Positions 1 to 8,443 of a DNA stretch of 38,519 nucleotides are shown here, piece by piece. The stretch is taken from assembly GCA_024644745.1 (NCBI GenBank), contig JAHEHF010000024.1, forward strand, positions 1 to 38,519, in the 5' to 3' direction. Under the pieces are notes generated by a model that was not told the DNA's origin, searched no databases, and was given only the letters and a program-made list of their open reading frames with translations. The position numbers were made by a program, and so were the translations under genes. Numbering within the stretch: position 1 is the stretch's first letter; every line of letters begins with the position of its first letter. Origin of the DNA: Flavobacteriaceae bacterium (GTDB lineage: Bacteria; Bacteroidota; Bacteroidia; Flavobacteriales; Flavobacteriaceae).

Positions 1-3000
1 CGGGTATAGGTCTGTTCAAATACCCTTGCAAACCTTTTAAAAATATCATGTGCCTCAGGTACTTTTTCATATGTAATAAACAGGAGGTAGCCCTTACTGA
101 ATTTGCAGAGGTGATTAATTTGATAGGTTGGCAAAGTAAGCCCGGCCTTTTGAAGGTTTTTGAATGTCTCTTTCAGTTCGGGTAAGGATATCATATAATC
201 ATAGTGTTGCACCAAGTCTTCACCTCCCAGTTCCTGAACAAAAAAGTCTTCCTCACTTTTTAAAAATTTTCCCATTTCTATAAAAGAGGCCTCTTCTGTA
301 TAATACAGGGGAAAAGGATCCTGCAACTGATCTTCACTACTCATCCAGCACTTGCTTCTGGTTTTATCATCAGATAAAACGTTATATCCGGCACTCCAGG
401 CATTAATACCCAATTCTCTGATCTGTCTGAATAACAAATTCGCTGCTTCAACAAGCTCAGCACTCGATTGCATGGCCATGGTTCGGGATCTCACTTTTTC
501 AAGCGACGCTTCTATCTGTGCTTCACGGGCCTGTTTTTCTGCTTTTTTCAAATCAAGAAAACGTTTATAATTCTGCTCAAAAACCTGGCTAAATCTTTTA
601 ATGATTGCTTTATTTTCTTCAGAAAGTGATTCCAGACCCGCTGTCTGGATCAGGCCATATTTATTAAAAGAGCCTGAAAGAATGACCTTCTTTGGTGCCT
701 TCATGGCATTCTTGACTTTTCTCGGAAGGCTCTTAAAATACCCTTCAAGGAGGATCTCATCCCAGCGGTCCTTATTTTTTCCCTTTAACTCGTACTCCCA
801 TTCCTCTAATTGAGATTTCCAGCCCTTTATATAATTTTTATAGGCAGGATGATTGTGGTAAGGTACATGATAGCTATCTGCACTATCCGGGTCTTCGGAG
901 TTCGTCATCCAGGCAGTCGCCGACTGATCATCCTTGTTAAAGATCCATAAAAGACACCTGGTCAAATCCATATCAAGATCCTGCAGCTCCTTGAATACCG
1001 TAATGATAAGTTCGCCCAATTCATCAGAGGCCATCATTGTCATTGCCCTGTTTCTTACCCGTTCAAGAGATAATTCTATCTCTGCTTCCCTTGCCTGGGA
1101 TTCGGCTTTCTCAAGATCTAAAAACCTCCTGTAAGTTTGACCAAAAACAGCAGCAAACCTTGATAATATATCAGAAGATTCTTCTGAAATCGGAGCTTCC
1201 GAAAAGGCAAAAAGAATCCCGGAAGAAAAAAAGAAACTTTTATGAAATTCTTGTTCAGGCAATGCTTTTAAATTTGCATTAAAAGGATATTCCGGTTCAT
1301 TGTTAAGTGCTTCATAATATTTTCTGACATCCTTTTTTGTATATTCATATGCATATCCCTTTTCTCCTTTTTCCCAGGCTTTTTTCAGTCCTACCAGCAT
1401 CGGATGGATCGTCATATTCAACATCCCTACCCGTAATTCAACTTTTCCGTCATGACTCGCATTCACAGATCTGGTTTCCATTCCTTCATGTCCTTCAAGA
1501 ATTCCCAGCCCGCAACGCATGGAACTGTCAAGACCCAAATTCAATACTTCTTCAAATAAAGTAATGACAATACCTTCCATATCCTTGCTGTTATGCATGG
1601 CCATCGTTTTGGAACGAACTCTCTCCAGAGCTGCTTCAATCTGTGATTCACGGGATTGTGCTTCTGCGTTCTTCAGATCCAGAAATCTTTGGAAGGTTAG
1701 TGAAAAAACCGCTGTAAACCGATGTAAAAGCTGTTTTTGATCGCCGGATAAATCATCTTTTGTGTACACAAAGATGTCTCCATGTTTGAAGTAAAAACAG
1801 TGAACCATCTGGCGATCTGGGTATTCAGCGATTTTTGGAAATTTATATCCCTTGACTTTGCCTAATTTCTCATAGTATTCACGAACTTCCTCACCGACTA
1901 ATGTGTATGAAGAATAGCTTTCATTCCTTTTCCATGCATCAAATGCGTGTTGAATTATGGGATGAAAATCGGAATCCAAATAACCTTTAACCACTTCATT
2001 GACTTTTTTGTCTTTTAGTGACATCTGCGTAGACCAAACTTCCATTAGAGAAGTTTCATTATTCAGGATGACAATTCCACACCTTTCCATTTCAAGGCCT
2101 AGCCCAGTCAACTCATTAAATACAATTGCCGTAGCATCTGAAATATCTTTTGTGGTGTGCATTGCCATAGCTTTTGCACGTACCCGTTCCAGTGACGCTT
2201 CAATCTGTGCTTCCCTTGCTTGCGCTTCGGCTTTTTGAAGGTCAAGAAAACGAGTGTATGCCCGTTCAAATTCAATCGCAAAACGATGCAGGATATCAGC
2301 TTCATCATTTTGAAGTGCTCTTCTGATATTAATTCCAAAACAGCCATATTTCATATAGGCTTCAGAATAATAAATGCCTTCAGGAAAATAGCGTGCCTTG
2401 AGCTTTTTAGCTCCTTTGAGCAATTCCTTCCAGGTATCAAAAAATTTGACAGTTTCTTCAGGTAAAATTTTCGATTCATGAACCTGATCTTCACTTTCCC
2501 ATGCTTGATAGCAAGCAGCCGTATAAGGTTCTGATTTATCAAGCGGATAAATAACTGATTTACTCAATGTAGATGTTGATCCTTTGGTTGTTTCTGTCCA
2601 GGTTGCCCAAAACATGTGCTCCAGCCTTTTCTCATCCGGAAGCCAGACATAAGAAAACTCCGAAGGTATATCTAAAGCGATCAGTTGTTCGTGAAAAATT
2701 TTAGAGAGATCTTTTATTTCATCTGAATGCTGCATCTGCATACTTTTATTCCTGACTCTCTCCAAAGCTGCTTCAATTTTAGCCTCCCGTGCTTGTTCCT
2801 CAGCTTTTTGGAGATCCAGAAATCGGGTATAGGTTTGCTGGAATACTTTTCCAAAACGCATCAGGATGGCATTTTCCTCTTCGGTATATGGGATTCCCGA
2901 AAAATTCTCGATGTACAAACCGACATTCTCCATCAAAACGGTTGATGCTGCAAGTCCATCGTAACTTAAATAAGATTCTATCGATTCTTCCGGAACATCT

Positions 3001-6000
3001 GATATCAGTTTGAAAAGATCCTCATAAAATTTGTTCTTTTCTTCAAAATTCAGATGGGTTACAAAAAAATCCAGTCCTTTTTGCTTTGCTTCATTAAAGC
3101 TGTTCCAATAGTCGCAGTCAAAATAAGGAAAACTGATCTCAGACTGAATCTCATGGCGATCGGCCAGCCAGATATGCATGTCTTCATTAGCCTTGTAATC
3201 CATGATAAAACCGGTATGCTCTATATGGATACCTAAAGTGACAAATTGTTCATATACCACCTGTATGACCTCTTTGAGTTCCTCACTTTGATGCATGGCC
3301 ATACTTCTTGATCGAACTCTTTCAAGAGCCGCTTCTATCTGGGCCTCCCGGGCCTGTGATTCCGCTTTTTGAAGATCAAGGAAGCGGGCATAGGTTTGTT
3401 CAAATACCCTGGTGAACCTGGCCATTAAGGTCTCTTCTTCACTTGTCAGCTCCGAACCTGTCACCAGGTGCAGGTAACCATGTGAAAAATTAAAGCAATA
3501 AAATACAGTGGGATCCGGAAACTGGGTCAGTACCATTTCCTCAGCTTCTTTAGAATTAAAAGTCGTAATGGCGTATTCAAGATGTTTGCGTCGTACCTCT
3601 TCGGCTACCTTTTGATGAAATACGGGTTGCTGTTGTTGCCATGCCGCATAGCGTTCATCAAAAGTGTGATCCCCGGTTAAGGGAAGGTAAAATAAGCCTA
3701 AAGAATCTCCCCCGGGGCCTGTAACCCAGGTAATTTGTCTCTTCATTTTCTCATTTACTTCAACATAACCACAGGTAACGAAGTTGGTAACCCCCAGCGC
3801 CATCAGTTCCTTGTATAATAGAACCACCACATCTTTGAGCTCTTCACCCTTTTGCATGGCCATGGTTCTGCTTCTCACTTTTTCCAAAGCATTTTCAATC
3901 TTTGCCTCCCGTGCCTGTTCCTCAGCTTTTTGCAGATCTAAGAAGCGTGTGTATGCCTGTTCAAATACTTTAGCAAATCGTTTAAAAATTTCTTCATTTT
4001 CGTAGTTTTCTGTAGTAATGACCAGTAAGTATCCATATTTAAAATAGGCTGCATGCCATTTTTGCCAATCAGGGAATTGAATTCCACGATCTAACATTTC
4101 CTGAAAAATTGGGCTAACGTCAGGAACCGTGAGCATATATTTATAGTGTTCTTTTAATTCCTTACCCCCTTTTGACAATGAAAATGCGTCCAGGTTTTCC
4201 TTCCATCCTTTGTACATTTTTTTATGTGCAGGATCTTTTGTGTTTGGAATTTTCAGAGGTGGCAGGATACCATTTTCATTGGCAAACCAAAATTCATCAA
4301 CATCTGAATCTTTTTCACAGAATCCGAAACCGGTTCCCCAAAGTTCCCCACCCAGGCTTTTTAGTTGTTCAAAAAGCACGAAAGCCACATCTCCAATTTC
4401 TTCACTTTTGTGCATGGCCATTGAGCGACTTCTCACTCTTTCCAACGCAGCTTCTATTTGTGCCTCTCTTGCTTGTGCTTCAGCTTTTTGAAGGTCAAGG
4501 AACCTCCTGTAGGTTTGATCAAAAACCTTTGCAAAACGCTTGAAAATCTCTTCTTCGGGGCATGGAACCCTGGTAATCATCACGAGATAGCCATAAGAGA
4601 AATAAGCACAGTGCAATTTTTGCCATGAGGGCCGCTCAAAGCCATCAGCCTCCATTTCATCAAAAATTTTCTTGGCAACGGGCATGGTCATCAGCCAGTC
4701 GTAATGCTCCTGCAGGGCATCCCCTTCCAACTGTTCTGTATGGTAAGATTCACCCTTTTTCCAGCCGTTGTAAATATTGTGGTGTGTTGCATCACCTACA
4801 TTGGGCAAATAAAATGCCGGAATGAATCCCTGTTCCGTGCTCAGCCACCATTCATCTTCATTTCGATCCTTTTCACATAACACGAAACCGCAGGTCCATA
4901 AATTATCGACAAGTTCATTCAATTCCTTAAATAAAACCGTGGCTACATCTCCAAGTTCCTGGCTTTGCTGCATACCCATGGTTCTTGACCTGACACGTTC
5001 GAGGGCTCCTTCTATATTTGCCTCTCTGGCCTGAGCTTCTGCTTTTTGTAGATCAAGGAAACGGGTGTAAGTTTGTTCGAATACCCTGGCAAATCGTTTA
5101 AAGACCTCATGCATTTCCGGAAAATGCTCGTAGGTTATGAAAATAAGGTTGCCATAGGCAAAATTAGCGACATGATCTACCTGAAAAGCAGGAAGTTCAA
5201 AGTCGGCATCCATCATATTGCGCAAAAAATCACCGACTTCAGGAAGTGAGAGCATATAGTCGTAATGATCTTTCTGTTCTTTTCCTTTCTTTTCATAGAT
5301 CAGCAGTTCTACACCCTTCTCTTTTGATTCCTCAAATCTCCTAAAAACAGGATGTTCATTGAGCGGTATTTTACATGTAAAAGGTATTATTTTCCCATCA
5401 GGGCTGCCCGGGTAATAAGTGAACTCCTGATCACCGACTTCCCAAATATTGAATCCACAATTCCATTGAGGAACTCCGAGGGCTTTCACCTGCTGAAACA
5501 ACACCGAAGCAACATCCAGTAATTCATCACTGTGCTGCATGGCCATGGTCCTGGCCCTGACTCTTTCCAAAGCCAGTTCTATTTCTGCCTCCCTGGCCTG
5601 GGCCTCTGCATTTTGAATATCCAGAAAGCGCCTGTAAGTCAATTTAAAAACCCCTGCAAAACGCTTCAGGATGTCAATATCATGTTCTGAAATAGGTTCA
5701 GGAGTAAGCAAATACATCATGCCATACTTGAAATAAAAGCTATTGGTATATTCAGAAGTCTGATTGGCCAATACTTTGTTTTTAATCGAATTCGGGATAC
5801 TTTCCTTATTGGTAACGGCCTCATAATACTTTTGAAGATCTTCCCCGTGAATTTCTTTAATGATATATGGGTCAGCTTTACGCCATGTAGCGACCACATC
5901 AGTAAGTATGGGATGCTGATCATAGTCCAGTGTTCCTGTAACAATAGTGGCCTTTCCATGTTGATTTAAATTTGCACTCCAGTCTTCCATGACCTGCCGT

Positions 6001-7310
6001 TCTTCATCCATAATCAGGAATCCGCAACCTCTGACATGAAAACCCAGTTCTGTTACTTGTGAAAATAACAACATCGCCGTATCTGCCAACTCATCAGCTT
6101 TGTGCATGGCCATGGCTCTTGACCTTACTCTTTCAAGGGCAGCCTCTATCTTTGCTTCTCGCGCCTGTGCTTCAGCTTGCTTTAAATCATTGAACCGGAT
6201 ATAGGTCTGCTCAAAGACTTTTGCAAAACGCTTCAGCGTATTGTTCTCTTCATCCGAATAAGGAATCGCATCCAGATTGTATATCCAAAGGGAGATGTTC
6301 TTTAAAAAAGCCTGGGAGATGGCCAGACCCGGTTTACTCAGGAGTTCATCTTTTTCTTCCTGAGGATAATCACCCATAAACTTGAACATATACTTAAAAA
6401 TGCTGTTTTTATCTTCAAAAGAAAGCGTATTTGCCAGAAAATCCAGTCCTTTTTCCTTTGCATTTTTATAGTAGTTAAATTGGGGATGATCGATATAAGG
6501 AATAAACATCAATGAAGGCAATGACCCGCTTTTATTTGCGATCCAGGTGTTCCAGTCATTATTCTGATGATAATCCAAAGTAAAGCCCGCAGCATCAATC
6601 TCAAAGTTCAGATCAATTAACTGGTCGTGAATTACTTGTATGACTTCCCTTAATTCCTCACTTTTCTGCATCCCGATAGAACGGCTCCTTACCTTTTCCA
6701 GGGCCAGTTCTATTTCTACTTCCCTGGCCTGTTTCTCTGCTTTTTGGAGATCGAGGAATCTTCTGTGGGCAAGATCAAAGGCTCCTGCAAAGCGCTCCAG
6801 GATCCTGAGATCCTCTTCTGGAGGATTTTTCACAACACCGGGCAAACTATATCCTATCTCACCGTGGGAGGTGCGAGCCATGATAAAGGTGATACCGCCA
6901 ATATGCCTTATATCATCTAGAGTAGGGGCATTTGGATCAACCTTTTGAAAATTGCCAAGGGTAATCATTTTGTCTACATAATCTACTGCATCTTCAACGT
7001 TCAGGGGCAATATCATGATGGGCTCATCACCGGCTTCCCATTCAGACATTCCTTTGTAATGACTATGAAAGTCTCTTGGTAACTCCATTACCATACCAAT
7101 CTGACTCCCATCACCCGATGTCATGGCCTTTTCATATTTATCAGGTAAATACATCATATGCCAAAAATAATCTGCCCTGTGACCCAGTTTGGTAAAGGCA
7201 TTTCTCATGGTCACAACAATGTCAAGCAGCTCAGTGGATTGCTTCATTGCAGTGGCCTGCGACCGTATACTCTCAAGAACGACTTCAATTTCCAGGGCCC
7301 TGTTTTTAAG
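1..7310 (-). repeat. Thirteen in-frame coding repeats of 558-576 bp
   Basis: The linker-encoding sequence (reverse complement of motifs such as CATGGCCAT followed by TCTTGA and CTC) recurs 13 times on the minus strand. The second linker Met codons begin at 7247, 6671, 6107, 5540, 4973, 4415, 3857, 3296, 2735, 2162, 1598, 1037 and 473. All spacings are multiples of three (558 to 576). The linker is the best-conserved part. The cores have diverged into subtypes: modules 2 and 8 resemble each other; 3, 10 and 11 form a second group; 4, 5, 6 and 13 a third. Modules 1, 7, 9 and 12 are more individual. These groupings were made by eye from the translation. Confidence 0.85.
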
Positions 7311-7805
7311 TTCCAGTTCGGCAGTCCTTCTTTTTATCGCATTTTTGAGTTCCAGGTTTTCTGCTGAGATCTTTTCAGTTCCTATTGTTTCTCCATCCTG
7401 GGCCTTCAGGTCTGGGGTTGAAAAATGCTGGTAAAAAAACCGCCATCCGTTTTTGGTGTTCCGCATCATTGAAGTAAATCTGAACCGGGCATAGTAAACC
7501 CATTCTGGATCGCTTTTGACATAGGCATCAGCGAGATCAGTAATCAGTACCATCCCATCCAGCGGTTCAATGGTGATCACGGCATTTTCACGTTTGACCT
7601 TTCCCGCAAGCTGCTCGGCTGTCTCCTCAAAAAAATCAGTGGCTGCCTTTCTATTCAAAAACTCTTCGGAACTCGTGGATCCAACAAACCTGAAATCATC
7701 TTCCAGAAAGTAATCATAAGTCTTTACGTCACCGTTCAAATAACTGTCCCACCAGGTATTGTAAACCTCCATGATTTCTGCTTCCTGCTTTTTCGTTAAT
7801 TTCAT
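1..7805 (-). CDS. Giant tandem-module sensor-like protein, N-terminal 2601 residues (3' end outside window)
   Basis: Reading the minus strand from the ATG at 7805, I met no stop before the left edge. Residues 1 to about 125 resemble the NTF2/SnoaL fold (starts MKLTKKQEAEIMEVYNTWW). A helical stretch then leads into 13 tandem modules. Each module begins with a charged helical linker of the form QAREAxIExALERVRSRxMAM and ends with a segment like FKRFAxVFEQTYxRFLDLQKAE. The second Met of the linker falls at residues 187, 379, 567, 756, 945, 1131, 1317, 1504, 1691, 1882, 2070, 2257 and 2445, so the period is 186-192 residues and always in frame. The module cores look GAF-like, with a recurring aromatic-Gly segment (such as YGYLVMIT) near their ends. 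I infer a cytoplasmic signalling protein; similar linkers occur in Bacteroidota kinases, cyclases and regulators. No signal peptide or membrane segment is visible. The output domain would lie left of the window. Frame and repeats are certain; the function is not. Confidence 0.85.
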   Translation of the reverse strand, partial: MKLTKKQEAEIMEVYNTWWDSYLNGDVKTYDYFLEDDFRFVGSTSSEEFLNRKAATDFFEETAEQLAGKVKRENAVITIEPLDGMVLITDLADAYVKSDPEWVYYARFRFTSMMRNTKNGWRFFYQHFSTPDLKAQDGETIGTEKISAENLELKNAIKRRTAELELKNRALEIEVVLESIRSQATAMKQSTELLDIVVTMRNAFTKLGHRADYFWHMMYLPDKYEKAMTSGDGSQIGMVMELPRDFHSHYKGMSEWEAGDEPIMILPLNVEDAVDYVDKMITLGNFQKVDPNAPTLDDIRHIGGITFIMARTSHGEIGYSLPGVVKNPPEEDLRILERFAGAFDLAHRRFLDLQKAEKQAREVEIELALEKVRSRSIGMQKSEELREVIQVIHDQLIDLNFEIDAAGFTLDYHQNNDWNTWIANKSGSLPSLMFIPYIDHPQFNYYKNAKEKGLDFLANTLSFEDKNSIFKYMFKFMGDYPQEEKDELLSKPGLAISQAFLKNISLWIYNLDAIPYSDEENNTLKRFAKVFEQTYIRFNDLKQAEAQAREAKIEAALERVRSRAMAMHKADELADTAMLLFSQVTELGFHVRGCGFLIMDEERQVMEDWSANLNQHGKATIVTGTLDYDQHPILTDVVATWRKADPYIIKEIHGEDLQKYYEAVTNKESIPNSIKNKVLANQTSEYTNSFYFKYGMMYLLTPEPISEHDIDILKRFAGVFKLTYRRFLDIQNAEAQAREAEIELALERVRARTMAMQHSDELLDVASVLFQQVKALGVPQWNCGFNIWEVGDQEFTYYPGSPDGKIIPFTCKIPLNEHPVFRRFEESKEKGVELLIYEKKGKEQKDHYDYMLSLPEVGDFLRNMMDADFELPAFQVDHVANFAYGNLIFITYEHFPEMHEVFKRFARVFEQTYTRFLDLQKAEAQAREANIEGALERVRSRTMGMQQSQELGDVATVLFKELNELVDNLWTCGFVLCEKDRNEDEWWLSTEQGFIPAFYLPNVGDATHHNIYNGWKKGESYHTEQLEGDALQEHYDWLMTMPVAKKIFDEMEADGFERPSWQKLHCAYFSYGYLVMITRVPCPEEEIFKRFAKVFDQTYRRFLDLQKAEAQAREAQIEAALERVRSRSMAMHKSEEIGDVAFVLFEQLKSLGGELWGTGFGFCEKDSDVDEFWFANENGILPPLKIPNTKDPAHKKMYKGWKENLDAFSLSKGGKELKEHYKYMLTVPDVSPIFQEMLDRGIQFPDWQKWHAAYFKYGYLLVITTENYENEEIFKRFAKVFEQAYTRFLDLQKAEEQAREAKIENALEKVRSRTMAMQKGEELKDVVVLLYKELMALGVTNFVTCGYVEVNEKMKRQITWVTGPGGDSLGLFYLPLTGDHTFDERYAAWQQQQPVFHQKVAEEVRRKHLEYAITTFNSKEAEEMVLTQFPDPTVFYCFNFSHGYLHLVTGSELTSEEETLMARFTRVFEQTYARFLDLQKAESQAREAQIEAALERVRSRSMAMHQSEELKEVIQVVYEQFVTLGIHIEHTGFIMDYKANEDMHIWLADRHEIQSEISFPYFDCDYWNSFNEAKQKGLDFFVTHLNFEEKNKFYEDLFKLISDVPEESIESYLSYDGLAASTVLMENVGLYIENFSGIPYTEEENAILMRFGKVFQQTYTRFLDLQKAEEQAREAKIEAALERVRNKSMQMQHSDEIKDLSKIFHEQLIALDIPSEFSYVWLPDEKRLEHMFWATWTETTKGSTSTLSKSVIYPLDKSEPYTAACYQAWESEDQVHESKILPEETVKFFDTWKELLKGAKKLKARYFPEGIYYSEAYMKYGCFGINIRRALQNDEADILHRFAIEFERAYTRFLDLQKAEAQAREAQIEASLERVRAKAMAMHTTKDISDATAIVFNELTGLGLEMERCGIVILNNETSLMEVWSTQMSLKDKKVNEVVKGYLDSDFHPIIQHAFDAWKRNESYSSYTLVGEEVREYYEKLGKVKGYKFPKIAEYPDRQMVHCFYFKHGDIFVYTKDDLSGDQKQLLHRFTAVFSLTFQRFLDLKNAEAQSRESQIEAALERVRSKTMAMHNSKDMEGIVITLFEEVLNLGLDSSMRCGLGILEGHEGMETRSVNASHDGKVELRVGMLNMTIHPMLVGLKKAWEKGEKGYAYEYTKKDVRKYYEALNNEPEYPFNANLKALPEQEFHKSFFFSSGILFAFSEAPISEESSDILSRFAAVFGQTYRRFLDLEKAESQAREAEIELSLERVRNRAMTMMASDELGELIITVFKELQDLDMDLTRCLLWIFNKDDQSATAWMTNSEDPDSADSYHVPYHNHPAYKNYIKGWKSQLEEWEYELKGKNKDRWDEILLEGYFKSLPRKVKNAMKAPKKVILSGSFNKYGLIQTAGLESLSEENKAIIKRFSQVFEQNYKRFLDLKKAEKQAREAQIEASLEKVRSRTMAMQSSAELVEAANLLFRQIRELGINAWSAGYNVLSDDKTRSKCWMSSEDQLQDPFPLYYTEEASFIEMGKFLKSEEDFFVQELGGEDLVQHYDYMISLPELKETFKNLQKAGLTLPTYQINHLCKFSKGYLLFITYEKVPEAHDIFKRFARVFEQTYT

Positions 7806-7997
7806 GATCAATAATGCTTTAAGACCCTAAATAGTAAAATTTTCAAATTTGTAATTCACCTATCAGACTACCATGATGTTCCTCTTCATCGCGATGGATT
7901 TACCAATATCGGAAATAAATTGTAAATGTTCACATGAATTGTTTTGAACCCGGGAAATTTTTAAAGTACGGGCCATCATGAGCCCTTCCAGAATGAA

Positions 7998-8117
7998 TCA
8001 AAGTTGCTTATTGTTGTTTTGCTCCTTTTTTTGCTTTAAAAACATTGTGACCAGCCTTACCCCTAATCGTGCAAACAATATGATGGCGATAACCATGACG
8101 ATATCAAGTCCTTCCAT
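7998..8117 (-). CDS. Possible 39-residue single-span membrane peptide
   Basis: An ATG at 8117 opens a 39-codon frame ending in TGA at 7998. The peptide begins MEGLDIVMVIAIILFARLG, giving one hydrophobic segment (about residues 6-27), then a basic, Asn-rich tail (KQKKEQNNNK). Its start overlaps the end of another tiny hydrophobic ORF (8104-8196) by 14 nt in a different frame. It has no recognisable family. It may be a real small protein, the remnant of a frameshifted membrane gene, or chance. Confidence 0.25.
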   Translation of the reverse strand: MEGLDIVMVIAIILFARLGVRLVTMFLKQKKEQNNNKQL

Positions 8118-8196
8118 TTGATGAATATACAAAATCTGATCCTATCGCAAGGAAGAAAAACAAATACATTAAAACCAGCGGGCCATAAATAGGCAT
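8104..8196 (-). CDS. Possible 30-residue hydrophobic peptide or remnant
   Basis: ATG at 8196 and stop TGA at 8104-8106. The product starts MPIYGPLVLMYLFFFLAIG, mostly one hydrophobic segment. It overlaps the next tiny ORF (7998-8117) in another frame. Two hydrophobic segments in adjacent frames could be the decayed remains of one membrane protein broken by a frameshift. There is no homology or promoter support, so confidence is low. Confidence 0.18.
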   Translation of the reverse strand: MPIYGPLVLMYLFFFLAIGSDFVYSSNGRT

Positions 8197-8271
8197 GAGG
8201 TCGAAATTTCAGAAAAATTAGCCCGGGCAAGCCTAAGAATCATTCCCGGTGCCGACCGTTAGTGTCCCTTT

Positions 8272-8301
8272 TTGATCAAAAATCATCATTTTATTGATCA
8301 A
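8272..8301. promoter_or_regulatory. Paired palindromes TTGATCAA upstream of ftsH
   Basis: TTGATCAA occurs at 8272-8279 and again at 8294-8301, a 22 bp period (about two helical turns), 143-172 bp before the ftsH ATG. The spacing would place two dimer sites on one face of the helix. No bound regulator can be named, and an 8 bp AT-rich palindrome can recur by chance. Confidence 0.25.
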
Positions 8302-8443
8302 GATTACTTATTTCATTGACCCAGGTTAATGCATTTGAAATTTCTGTGTCATAATTTTAAGGTTGACGTGTATAGATACCATAACATCGCGCATTTACAA
8401 CATATTTACAGAACAAAAATGCTTTAAACTGTTATTAAAAAAC

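Larger units (their letters stand above)
7806..8443. other. Intergenic region between the giant gene and ftsH
   Basis: This 638 bp divergent gap must hold the promoters of the giant minus-strand gene and of ftsH. I found no convincing TTG/TAnnTTTG pair for either. It contains two tiny overlapping minus-strand ORFs with hydrophobic segments (listed separately) and two copies of the palindrome TTGATCAA about 22 bp apart (8272-8279 and 8294-8301) upstream of ftsH. No RNA gene or hairpin terminator was recognised. Confidence 0.6.

Noticed and set aside
352-7434. Ladder of short plus-strand ORFs with recurring Ser/Ala-rich peptides in the first 7.4 kb
   Set aside because: They recur with the period of the minus-strand repeats and are antisense reflections of the conserved linker; the minus frame is continuous for 2601 codons.
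1-7805. Tandem repeats as a CRISPR array or several separate genes
   Set aside because: The period is about 560 bp, the repeats stay in one frame and encode diverged protein modules with no intervening stops.
8363-8443. Longer FtsH starting at TTG 8363
   Set aside because: The added 27 residues have no FtsH character, while the ATG at 8444 gives a normal N-terminus before the first membrane span.
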